A stretch of 44,079 nucleotides of DNA from assembly GCA_001179505.1 (NCBI GenBank), contig CDMY01000047.1:154045-198123 (forward strand), in the 5' to 3' direction. Under the pieces are notes generated by a model. The model saw only the letters and a program-made list of their open reading frames with translations. It did no database searches and was not told where the DNA came from. Source of the stretch: Vitrella brassicaformis (lineage: Eukaryota > Sar > Vitrellaceae). The translations under genes and the position numbers were made by a program. Below, piece after piece: positions 22,401 to 32,275 of the stretch (the stretch's first letter is position 1; each line of letters starts with the position of its first letter).

Positions 22401-22583
22401 GGGAGGCGGCGCGCGCTGCTTGCCCAGGTATTCCCCCATCAGCCGTTGTCTATTCCGACGCTTCTCATCAGCTTCAAGTTGCTCCATGATCAACGAAGCC
22501 GAACCGCGCGTCTCGCTGTGGCCCCCAGCGCAATCCTGTAAATTTTCGGGCTCCTCTGGCAGCTTTTGCGCGAACCACGGCAC
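16493..22583 (-). CDS. Tandem two-repeat polycystin (TRPP-type) cation channel
   Basis: Eighteen phase-consistent exons: 22583-22384, 22297-22211, 22135-21869, 21775-21308, 21198-20769, 20729-20592, 20521-20045, 19952-19863, 19807-19112, 19049-18803, 18724-18599, 18527-18112, 18044-17943, 17870-17758, 17672-17550, 17461-17399, 17308-17215, 17125-16493; 1589 residues. Repeat 1: S1 (GFMLFMTVAVIVIFG, ~75), extracellular polycystin domain (~100-338), S2-S5 (342-484), pore (SMGNAIVTNIAMMLGNI), S6 (FLVAFLLFFFFININMIN, ~537). An acidic cytosolic linker follows (DDDVDPDSEGDE). Repeat 2: S1 (LLFLLFGISYMTFLAFNID, ~700), polycystin domain (720-951), S2-S5, pore (FSTMRRCVEIILGDLDF, ~1155), S6 (YVALNIFLAIIDRHF, ~1190). 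The tail has a helix (KNLETKIKELAELQQ) and a Pro/Ala/Gln-rich end. Polycystin-2 is normally a one-repeat subunit that tetramerises; two repeats suggest a dimer of two-repeat chains, as in two-pore channels. Calcium/cation conduction is a family inference. Confidence 0.88.
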
Positions 22584-22704
22584 CCTGTGGGACGTCTATA
22601 GCCCTCCCTCGACAGTCACCGGCCTATGAAGCGTCTGTCGGGGGGAAACTACGGTGAAACAGCTCAGTCGCCCTTGCCAAGAATGCGGCGTCACAGGTGC
22701 ATCG
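22584..22704. promoter_or_regulatory. Divergent promoter between polycystin and SET/AP2-like genes
   Basis: 121 bases separate the proposed start codons (22583 minus, 22705 plus). If the plus-strand gene starts upstream of 22705, the two 5' regions overlap further. No core motif is evident. Confidence 0.35.
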
Positions 22705-25700
22705 ATGGAGACCGCCAACCGAGGAGCTGAGCCATCGCCCCGTAGCATCGGCATGTGTGAGTCAGACAGGCTCGTCCCGCCCTCCTGGCTCGGCCATCGG
22801 AAGGCTAAGCACACCCGCTCCCAGGTGCTGCCCGAGTGGCTGCGAGCGATCAAAGCCAAGCTCGAGGATGCATCGCTGGCGACCTCTGGAGGGAAGCGGC
22901 AGGTCGTGTGCGAGCCGCTGGGGGGCAGTGGCGCCCCGCTGCCCCTCTGCACCTGGCGGTGCTTGGCTGACAGAGTCACAGATGTGGTCGACAAGGGCAC
23001 TGTGGACGGCCGAGTGAGGCCTGTGCAGCTGCCGCAGGAGCCAGACGATGGGCTGAGGTCTGGTGGTGATGGTGCGGGTGGTGTCAGGTGGGGTCTTATC
23101 TATGTAGGCGAGAAGCCGCTTTACTGTGATGCACACCAGGTGCGCAGCGAGCACAGGGAGAAGGAAGGGATGGGAAATGATTGACGTGTATCACGTGAAC
23201 ACGTGTGTGTGTGTGTGTGTGTGTGTGTGGTGAATGCTGTGCGGATGTGTCAATCAGGACGTGACAGTGCTGGGGGAGTTTGTGGGAAAGCTGGTGTCAT
23301 CCGCGTCAGTGCCAACATCCGAGCGCCACTTGTGCCAAGACCTCCGCTTCCTGCACAAACCAAATATGCCATCGTCAGACGGTATGTATGCGGACACATC
23401 AGCACAGCACGCCATTCAGGCATTCACATGAATGCGTTTGTTGTCATGCAAGCAATGTCAGATGGGTGTGAGGTGCCGGGGGATGGTGAGGTGGTGGTGT
23501 CTGCGACGAGGCACTGCAACGAGATGGCCCTGGTTATCCCTGCACGCCGAGAGGTCCGGGGGAAGGTCACTCGTTGGACGCCAAACACACAGTGGCACAC
23601 GGTAGGTAAATCAACGGGTGGGCACTTCAGCCCCATCTGTCTGTCCGTCTGTCCTTTCACCCACATCTGTGTGTGTGGTGTGTGTTCCCTCCATCAGGTG
23701 TACGTCAACGGCTGGCCACACATAGTGTTGACGACCATACCTGGAGTCGGCATCAAGACAGGGGTATGTATGTCAGCACCCTCATGCCACGCGGGATGCA
23801 TCTCGTTGGCACGTTCTCTCTTGTCTGCCTCAAACAACATGTGATCAGGACATCTTAGTAGCGGATTTCGGCGATGCGTGGCTGCAGAGGTCCAGCCGGG
23901 CGGCCAGCGAGATACTCGTCCCTCGACTCGTCCAGAGCCGTGTCGCCACCCGGAGCGGCGATGGGCCTGGCCAACCGGCAGCATCCGCCTCTGCCTCCGC
24001 AGACGCCCCGTGTGTTCCCGCATCGCTGTGTGGAGTTAACTCAGCCCACCCCCCATCAGCCAACGGCGCTCCAACAGGGGTCCCAAACATCAAAGCGCAC
24101 AGGATGCTCCGGGTACGCCAATGCACACACAGAGAGCATCGCGCAGCCCATCCCCCTCCCTCCGTCCCTGTGAATGGTGTGTGTGCCAGGCCGCCACGGC
24201 TGATCGTAGTGCCCGCACCGGCGACCGTCTGCTGGACGGTGATGAAGCTGACCTGACGGGGACAGCCTTCGAGGGCAGTGTGGGGGGGTTGGTGGCGCAG
24301 GGCGGGTCGATCGTTGAGCCAGTCGAGGTGGCCGCCAAGACCATACTCAGATCACGTAAGCTAAGCACTTTCTGTGAACAAGCGACGGACGATTTGCTCC
24401 ATGCTTGTGTGCGTGTGCGCTTTGTGGTTGGCTGGTGGGTTGGCTGCAGTGTGCGGCTCCTCTGAGGTGTACAGGGACGTGCTGCCCGTGTTTGAGGAGC
24501 ACGTCAGATGCATGCGCAAAGAACCGAACCGACGGCGACAGACAAACCACAACACAGCGGGTCAGTCTGGCAGCGTCACCACACCCCATTCCATGCATCC
24601 CACAACACAACAAAAGATCCCTAGCATCTCTCTCTGCGGCCGTGCCGTGGTGTGCAGGGCTGGTCCCAGGCGGCTATGTCCCGCTGGCCGGCGTGCAGCC
24701 AGGCAACACAAGACTCGGAAAGGTACGCAGATCACACACAGTGCATGCATGCAGACCGACCGGCCAGCAGCTGTGCGTGTGAATGTCTATCGCTCCCCTC
24801 TCTCCCTCCCTTGCAGGGCTTGATAACGCGTTACGAGGGCGGGCACTTCACCGTCGAGTACCCTGACAACACCCGGCGTCGCCTCTCTGTGGAGGAGATG
24901 GCCACGGAGATCATGCAGCTCATCGACGAACAGCCCAAGAGTAAGCCACAGAACCACCAGCACACCCACGGAGCCTGTCACATGGCATGGGTGAATCGTG
25001 CGTGTGTGTCTACTCTCCAGGGGCGGCCGCCTCCCTCATCCCAGACGCCGAAATCGACTTCCCCGACCAGGGGCGATCGGACTCACCCTCCCGCGCAGGC
25101 CGTTCCCCAAGGTCCCTCAAGGCCAAAGCACACGCCCTCATCGCACAGGCCGCCCTCGCCGATAGCCAGGGCGTCGATATCACCTGGAACGACGCCCAGA
25201 CGCAGTTCGAGGTGACTGTCCGTGGCCACCCTGCGCACCAACACCAGTGCTTCCCCGTGACGTCCTCCACGCCCGTCGATGCCGCGTGGAAGAGCGTGCT
25301 GCTCTACTGCAGTCGCCACCTCCAGCAACGGCACAACGGCGCGGCACAGGGAAGGGGAGAGGCGAGGGCCTCAGCGGGTGCTGACAAGGACCGGCCGGCA
25401 TCGCGGTCGCAGGTCGGCATCCAGCTCCCCACTGTGTATGGCGTCACTTGGCGAGACATGGGCTTCGACGCGCGCATCGGCGACGCCAGCCAGCGCTTCA
25501 GGGCCCCCACCGCCAGCGACAGCGATCGGCTGACGGCCTACATCTCTGCCGTCACATTCGTCAAGAACTACGCCAGCCAGCCGGTCAAGGCCATGGATGA
25601 GGGCCAGCGCACACGCATCCTGGCGACCTACTCGAGTGCGCTGGAGACGGCCCTGCGGCAGCTGACCGATCTGGCCAGCGAGCAGCTGCCCCAGCACCTC

Positions 25701-26947
25701 TCGCCCATCAACCCTTTGGCACTGCCCCTGTGCGACAACGAGACGGTGCAGCGCAAGATGCACCAGCTGGCCGAGAAGGACCGGCTCAGCAAGAGCCAGC
25801 GGTCGAGGACGGACGAGTCGCTCATTCAGGAGGCTGCGCAGATGGCGCCCGAGCCGGGCTGCAAATTCGTGTGGCTGTCCCGCGGGTGGATTGCCAACGT
25901 TGGCAACGAGCACCACGCCTTCTTCTCGATGGAGGAGTATGGAGGTCTAGCGGCATCTCAGCAGGCCGCCGCCAAGTGGAGGCGCCACGTCATCAACCAG
26001 CAGCAGCGGCAGGAGGACGGCAACGACTCGGGCAGTGAGGAGGAGGAGGAGGAGGAGGAGGACTCTCAGGCCCCCGACCACCAGCCCGTGAAGCGGTCGT
26101 CCCGCCGCCCCCGTCGCCAGGTCTCGGCCAACATCAAGGACTATTCGTCCATCGCCGACGCCAATCGCGGTGACAGACCAGCCAGGGGGGCCGACAAAGA
26201 CGACCCACAGGTCCTCCAGCAGCAGGCGGCGAGCCTTCCGCCGGTGCCGGGGGTGTGGTGGAGCCACAACCGCGGGCCGGGGTTCGCCACCAACCGCGAC
26301 GGGGAGTTGTTTGCGGTCAAGAGGTATGGCAGTGTTGTGGAGGCGTACCGTGCGGCGGTCGCATGCGTCAAGAGGATCGACGTGGCAGAGGTCCAGATAC
26401 CCGGCCAGGAGGACAAACAAGGTCGGCGGGNNNNNNNNNNNNNNNNNNNNNNNNNNNNNNNNNNNNNNNNNNNNNNNNNNNNNNNNNNNNNNNNNNNNNN
26501 NNNNNNNNNNNNNNNNNNNNNNNNNNNNNNNNNNNNNNNNNNNNNNNNNNNNNNNNNNNNNNNNNNNNNNNNNNNNNNNNNNNNNNNNNNNNNNNNNNNN
26601 NNNNNNNNNNNNNNNNNNNNNNNNNNNNNNNNNNNNNNNNNNNNNNNNNNNNNNNNNNNNNNNNNNNNNNNNNNNNNNNNNNNNNNNNNNNNNNNNNNNN
26701 NNNNNNNNNNNNNNNNNNNNNNNNNNNNNNGGGGAAGGGGGAGAGAGAGAGGAGGAATGGATAGCTGATCGTTTGTTGTGTGTTGTGTGTTGCCCGTCTC
26801 TTCTCAGCGGCCAAGGATGAGGGGGAGAGGGAGGATTCTGTGCCGCAAAGCGCCTCAGGACGCAATGAGCGCACCACCACAAAACGTAAGCCGCCAAACG
26901 CGACAAGGCAGCCAGCTGCAAAGGAAAGAGCCTCACTGTTGTGCTCT

Positions 26948-26978
<31 letters not shown>

Positions 26979-28977
26979 GGTCTCCGTCCGCCCGCCTACG
27001 TCCCTCCGCGCAACAAGGAGGGCAGGTTCTGCAGCCGCAGCATCGAAGACCAAGACAAGGGCGACAAACACGAGAGGGACAAGGAGACCAAGGACAACAA
27101 CAAGACACCGAAACAACAGCCGCACCGAGACCCCTTGCCGCCGTGTCGCGGCCCCGGCCTCTGGCACGACAGCAGGGGCATCTTTGCGCGCCTGGGGGGT
27201 CGCGTGGAGTTCTTCGCATTCAGCAGCCACGAGGGGTCGGCTGACGACCGGCGGCGGGCTGCCTTTGGGGCAGCGAGTGAGGCGATGAAGCGTGCGATCG
27301 AGGTAGAGACGGAGGAGAGAGAGGAGGCGGCGGCCAGACGGGCTGCCGAGGTACAGGAGGAAAACAGGCGGCAGATGGCGCAGCGGCAAGAGCAGGCCAA
27401 GAAGAAAAACACGACCAGGGCCAAAGAAACACGTGAGTGTCCAGTCCCCACGCAGGGAGGGATCCACTCCACCGGCTGTCATGTCATCCGCCCGCCCATA
27501 TGTCCCCGTGTGTGTGTCCATCCAACACAAACAGGTGCATTGCAGGAGGATCTGCGCAAGTGCCTGAAGGGTCCGAGGGACAAGATGCCGCTGGACGAGA
27601 ACGAGTTCGGCCGGGGCCGCCGCGTCCGGCGAGGCGCAGAAGACTCCCAGTTCGTCTACGACCACTCGGCCGCCCTCTGCTCCAACGGCACACACAGCCC
27701 CACGCCAGACAGCGGCGATGACGAGTACAACGACCGCAGTGTGGTGCAGGTGGTGGTCCCTCCAGCTCGCGGCAAAAAGAGGAAGCCGCCGCCCCTTAAT
27801 GACCTGGACATGCTCAACAAGAACACCGTGCAGATCATGGACCAGTCGGAGGAGGCACATGGTGGGGCCGGGAGCGCCGAAGGGGGGAGGGGGGTGGGGT
27901 GATGGGACGCACCCGCACGTGTGTGCATTTGATTTGATTTGATTTGATTGTGTGTGTGTGTGCGTGTGCAGAGGAGTATATGATGACCCTCTTCCTGACG
28001 GCCGTCAGCAGCATCGAAGGGCCCAGCTTTGTGGTGAGTCAGTGACACCCACAGCAACTACGCACACACACAGCTCACACCAGCGCTACCTGTGTGTGTG
28101 TCCCTCCCCCCGTCTGCAGTCTGACGTTCACCGTCGTCGCAAGGCCCGCCGGATGTCCATCGAGCAGCACTCCGCACACAGCCAGCCCCACACATTCCGC
28201 GGGCCCGCACACAGCCACCACCACCAGCCACCCAAGCGCCAGAGACGCACCCCCCTCGCCGCCAAGCCCCCTCCACCTCCACCAAATCGCAGGAGGCGCC
28301 GTCGTCGCCGTGACTCTGAGGAGGACTACGACGTCGAGGAGGAGGAGGAGGAGGACGAAGAAGCGGAAATGGACGATGACGACGAGACGGAATCGCCGGA
28401 GATGGAGCTGGACGACCGCATCGACGAGCTCGCACACTGGCACCTGCTGCAGGAGGCATATCGGAGGGGCTTAAAGCATGGCGGGGCGCGGCCGCCCTTC
28501 GTGCCACCTCCCCTGCTCTTCCGAGGGCCGGTGCGGCTACCCTCCCACCCACCCTCGGGCATCCGCCCGCTCATCCCGCAATGGCGCGATCTCTACCCAA
28601 GACAGCAGGACGCCACCAACCCCGCCGCCCTACTGCCCGTCAAGGCGTTCCACAGCGGCAGCTCGCCGTGGGGACTGTCCACCTTCACCGTCGTCAAGCG
28701 GCAGGGCGGCACAGATGAGGCGGAGGGGTCCGCCGATCACACCCCATCGCAGCGGTTGTTCCCCTCCTCAGGCCCATCAGGTCTGTTCAGGCCGCCCATG
28801 CCGCCCGGCAATGGAGGCGGTGGGTCATCGCACTTTGTGGAATTGCGTCCGATGGCGGGTATGGGGTTGCGTCAGATGGCGGCGTGGCCGTCCTTCAGGG
28901 GCATCGGCATGAGAGGGAGGGAGGAGCGTCTGGAGAGCCTTCCCAAGCTGGCCGCCCCAAACCAGTGGGACAGGTAG
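22705..28977 (+). CDS. SET-domain protein with Tudor-like and five AP2-like repeats
   Basis: Fifteen phase-consistent exons: 22705-23139, 23258-23381, 23462-23601, 23698-23763, 23849-24112, 24190-24355, 24450-24560, 24658-24722, 24817-24940, 25021-26421, 26808-26885, 26980-27432, 27535-27861, 27972-28033, 28120-28977; 1557 residues. The SET region (~140-270) shows VLGEFVGKLV, HCNEMALVIPAR, PNTQWHTVYVNGWPHIVL and ILVADFGDAWLQ. The canonical DYG tyrosine of SET methyltransferases reads DFG here. A Tudor-like segment follows (~437-490: GLITRYEGGHFTVEYPDN, LSVEEMATEI). Five divergent AP2-like repeats follow: DITWNDAQTQFEV, GVTWRDMGFDARI, FVWLSRGWIANV with FSMEEYGG, GVWWSHNRGPGFATN with FAVKRYGS, and GLWHDSRGIFARL. 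Basic, acidic and Pro-rich low-complexity sequence ends the chain. This suggests a nuclear, DNA-targeted chromatin factor. Substrate and activity are unknown. The start codon is the first ATG in frame. Confidence 0.8.
26431..26730. other. Assembly gap of 300 N
   Basis: The run of N begins nine bases after a consistent splice donor (CAAG/GTCGGC at 26421/26422) and ends before a pyrimidine-rich acceptor (CTTCTCAG, 26800-26807). The missing bases are therefore probably intronic. The round 300 may be a placeholder length. Confidence 0.85.
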
Positions 28978-30034
28978 CGTAGCGGGCCTTTGCTGTGTGT
29001 GTTATGTGCGTGCGTGTGCGTGGCGTAGATTTGCCGGCCAGGCCAGTGCTGGGACGCTCTTGCTTGCGTCCATCCCATCCATCGACCCGACCATTGATTG
29101 GGATATCTTGCTGACAGACTTACTGGTGCCTGCAATGCCTGGCCATGTGTTCCTTGCTACTCACTCACCTCACTCATGCTCGAGTTCGTGTCGTGTTGTG
29201 GGAGGATGGAAACACTCATTGATTGGATTGGATTGGATGGCAGGCAACCCGAGTCGAGCTCCCGAGCAGAGCAGAGTTCGGTTTGTGATGTGCTGACTGA
29301 CTGACTGACTGACCGGCACGTACCTATAGCATAGCTAGCTGTAGCTGTAGCGATATGATACGATGGATAGTGAGGTTGCGATGGGATGCCATGCGATGAC
29401 ACACGCATCCATCGGCTGCGCAACGGCAAGTGGGCTGGGCGGCACAGCTCACCTCACCCTGTGTGTGAATACGTGGAAGGAAGGTGTGCGTGTGTAGTGC
29501 TTGTGTGGGTGAGGGGGTGGGGGGTGTGGGGGTGGGGATTAGACACATGACTGACGCCAACCTGACTGATGAGGGAGGGAGGGAGGGAGGGGGTGTACAG
29601 ACAAGATGGACACACAGAAAGAAAGAAAGAAAGAAGGAAAGACAGACAGACAGCTGCCTGGTCGAGAGACCGACCGGCCGGCCGGACCCACTGGCTCGCT
29701 TGTGTGTAGAAGACAGCAGCAGCAGCTGCTGCTGCTGCGTAGAAGGCGATGAACATGCATGATGTGATGAACACACCAACAAACCGCCAAAACAGTCGGG
29801 ACCGATCATCCTTTGTATTCACAACCGCAGGCAGCGGCCACAGCTCATACACACACAACAACACAATCAATGCTCACAAAGGGCAGCCCTCGCGGCCGAC
29901 TCTCGTGTCTCGTCTGTCTCCCACTTCTGGCCCGATGGCTCCCGCATCGATGACCCGCGTTGTCCTGCTGACGGGGCGGGCAGCCTCAAAGAGCCTTGAC
30001 AAATCGTTGCCACAATCCAGAGCCAGAGAACACA
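28978..30034. other. Region without a confident gene
   Basis: This holds (TGAC)n at about 29293-29313, GGGA runs near 29573-29590, AAAG runs near 29620-29635 and a 24-base (CAG)4(CTG)4 palindrome. On the minus strand near 29850-29700 a frame encodes a strongly hydrophobic segment (FVGVFITSCMFIAFYAAAA) that could be a membrane helix. A frame just upstream reads MREPSGQKWETDETRESAAR up to a good GTGAGC donor near 29868. I could not join them into a model I trust, so a small membrane protein gene here remains possible. Confidence 0.35.
29714..29737. repeat. (CAG)4(CTG)4 perfect palindrome
   Basis: Four CAG units are followed directly by four CTG units, giving a perfect 24-base inverted repeat able to form a hairpin or cruciform. 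Confidence 0.9.
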
Positions 30035-30733
30035 ATGTCTGAGTCTAATGGCTGGGCCGAGCATGTGTATGAGAAGAAGCGTATGTACTGCAAGTACTGC
30101 AAACACGACCAGGTGACGACTCAATATTGGTGTATGGGACCTCGGGTCCGGCCGCTGCCATTGATTTATTGAGTGCTCTCACGCCCATGAATGCCGTGTG
30201 TCTCGCCCGCCCCCTCATGAATGCAATGCACCCAATGCACCCACACAGGTCTGCCTGTCTGTCTGTCCGTCTGTCTGTGTGCCTGCCGACCGGTGAGCAC
30301 CTCACACGCTTTTGTGGAGCGCACTTGACCGCTCGGCAGGCAGGCAGTCACACCCAACGCAACGCAACGCAACGCAACGCAACGCACACATGAGTACGTG
30401 TCCACGGATGAAGGTCTACGTCGGTGTCTCTCGCAGCCAAATCAAATCGCTCAGCTCTGTCAGTGTAGATGACGTGTTCGCTGAGCGGTTCGTGAGGCCG
30501 AGAGAGAGAGAGAGAGAGAGACATGCAGCCCATGAACGAAGGAACAAGAACTCACGGCGATGTTCCTCAAATCACTCAGTCAAATCACTGGTGCACACAC
30601 ACACACAGAGGGCCGCGAAAGTAAGCGGCGCCTGTACGTCTTGTTGAAGTGCAGTGTGTGCGGGCGCCGCGCACCCCACACTCTCGACACGAAGGAAACA
30701 GCACATGGACAAATACACATGGGAAATCAATAA
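30035..30733 (+). CDS. Tiny CxxC zinc-ribbon-like protein, two exons
   Basis: Exon 1 (30035-30112) runs from ATG through KKRMYCKYCKHDQ to a CAG/GTGACG donor. Exon 2 (30611-30733) starts after ACACACAGAG, reads GRESKRRLYVLLKCSVCGRR and then APHTLDTKET, and ends at TAA. The joined product is 66 residues with two CxxC pairs and a following His, consistent with a single zinc ribbon of the size seen in small ribosomal or RNA-polymerase-associated proteins. I do not recognise the family. The intron is unusually long here (498 bases) and contains (CAACG)n and (GA)n runs. An alternative acceptor two bases upstream would change the frame and give a shorter product with C-x2-C at its end. Both exons look coding; the join is inferred. 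Confidence 0.45.
30355..30385 (+). repeat. (CAACG)n pentanucleotide microsatellite
   Basis: Six tandem copies of CAACG lie inside the intron of the small CxxC protein gene. A (GA)n run follows at about 30501-30520. Confidence 0.9.
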
Positions 30734-31092
30734 TCGATACACGCTCGTCCTCGCTGCCTGCCAGTGCTGTCTGTCTGTCTGTGTGTCCTCGTGTGTCTGT
30801 CTGTCGGCGACCATGGGAGCAGCCAGCTTCACCGTTCACACAGGCGCCAGCCAACGAATTTTGTGTATGTATGTAGTGACATAGACAAATGAATCAATCG
30901 GCAGGTACAGTGAGAATGTACGTATGCAGTGAGTGAGACAAATGAATCAACACAACGAACGAGAACTGACTGACACATCAACGAATGAATCGTCTGTCTG
31001 TGTGTATGTATGTGGGTACAGTGTGTGTGGCGGTTCGTTCGTGTGCATCCCCAATCCCAATCCCTCCCTCCCTCGATGGATGGACCGATTGA

Positions 31093-31801
31093 TCAGCACC
31101 AGCCACATGAACAGCAGCAGCCACAGCAGCCCCAGCACTGGTACTGCCACCGGCAGCCACAGCAGCCACACACCTGCTGCCACCCGCACCTGCATCTCGT
31201 AGACGCCTGCTCGTCGGCCGCGCCATCTGATAAGCCACACACACACACACAGACAGACAGACAGACAGTATGGATGCTTGTGGGTCAGTCAGGTGAGGCA
31301 GGCCCTTCATCCGTACCGTCCGTAGCGGTCAGGTTGGCGGGTGTCTTCCAGAGAGTGTGCACGATGCCTTTGCTGACGTGGTAGTTGCGCTTCTCCATGC
31401 CCTCGATGTCGTCGCCCTTGACGACGCTGGCGAGGACCTCACTGGCCTCCTCGGTCGCCGGGTCCTGCGTCCACTTCACCTCGCCGAACTCCAACTCGAG
31501 CAGCGTCTTGAGGAGACGCTCGCCCTCCTCTCGGGTCATGTTGGCCGGGACTTCCACTGTGCCGGCTGCAGTCACTGAACCGCCTGCAAAGGAGACAGGC
31601 CAAGCTTGTGCAAAACAGTGAGTGTATCAACCAACAGTCGTGTGTCCGCAAGCAACTCAATGGCCATCGCGGGTGTGTGAGTGTGTGATGTGATGTATAC
31701 GCACCGGCAGGCGACACGGGCGACAGCTGGCGCTTGAGGAGCTGGCAGTTGGCGACGCCAACCAAGGCGACAAGAAGAAGCAGGCCCAGGACACGGGACA
31801 T
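31093..31801 (-). CDS. Secreted protein with a cysteine-rich C-terminal tail
   Basis: Three exons join in phase 1: 31801-31705, 31583-31317 and 31226-31093; 165 residues. Residues 1-19 (MSRVLGLLLLVALVGVANC) are a typical signal peptide. Residues about 34-120 form a soluble, acidic domain of no family I recognise (TREEGERLLKTLLELEFGEV, YHVSKGIVHTLWKTPAN). The last 33 residues hold 14 cysteines with Gly and Trp (VCGCCGCRW, CWGCCGCCCSCGWC). The last junction rests on GACG/GTACGG as donor and a long pyrimidine tract before TTATCAG as acceptor. Reading through that donor would instead end at DEGPASPD. A tail like this could bind metal or form a disulfide knob in the secretory path. That is inference, as is choosing the spliced over the read-through form. 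Confidence 0.65.
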
Positions 31802-32275
31802 CTTCGGTGGAGCGATAGTGGTAGTGCAAAGAGGAGGAGAGAGGGAGTTGAGTGACGGAGGGCTGCGCTGCTTCGAGATAAGTCCGCGAGATGAAACGAA
31901 GGCAAGACGCGGTGGTAGACGAGACAGGCTGCCGGCCCGAAATCATGTTTGTTCTCCCTGCCGCTCTCCTGTGCGAAATCTCTCTGCGTTTCGGTGACAG
32001 GAACCCTAAGCCACGCACCGCGTCAGATGGATGTCTCCGGCTGGAAACACCTTAATGCCCTATGGATACTAGTGTGTTGGGTCGTGGGGGAGCCTTGACT
32101 ATCTCCCTAGGAGGGCTTCCTGTGAGACAATCCGAAACCCTAACCCTAAACCCTAAAGGTTTCGACGAGCTTCTAGCGAGAGAATCTTCCACTTGCCTTT
32201 TTCCTCCTCTCTCCCTCCCCGGCCTTAACCGGAGCAGCGATCTGCCTGAGATCTGTGGTTTCGTGCTCTCTCGCC
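31802..32275. promoter_or_regulatory. Divergent intergenic region with telomere-like box
   Basis: This lies between the start codons of the Cys-rich secreted protein (minus) and the cupin protein (plus). It includes the CCCTAA-type tract at 32135-32157, which sits about 120 bases before the cupin ATG, where plants place promoter telo-boxes (AAACCCTAA). Confidence 0.4.
32135..32157 (+). repeat. Interstitial telomere-like repeat, CCCTAAA orientation
   Basis: Reads AAACCCTAACCCTAAACCC and then TAAAGG, that is three to four units of the plant/alveolate telomere heptamer or its hexamer variant. A single AACCCTAAG also occurs nearby at about 32000. Confidence 0.85.

Noticed and set aside
26368-27860. 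Long minus-strand frames spanning the N gap (637 and 283 residues)
   Set aside because: They are antisense to the SET/AP2-like exons, are counted through the Ns, and have arginine/leucine-rich shadow composition with no domain pattern.
29578-29700. CRISPR-like or tandem array
   Set aside because: These are simple GGGA, AAAG and GACA microsatellites without spaced unique spacers, in eukaryotic sequence.
30947-31246. Membrane protein frame on the minus strand (WLLWLPVAVPVLGLLWLLL)
   Set aside because: It overlaps the third exon of the Cys-rich secreted protein in a frame that does not fit the available donor phase. It probably reflects CTG-rich sequence.
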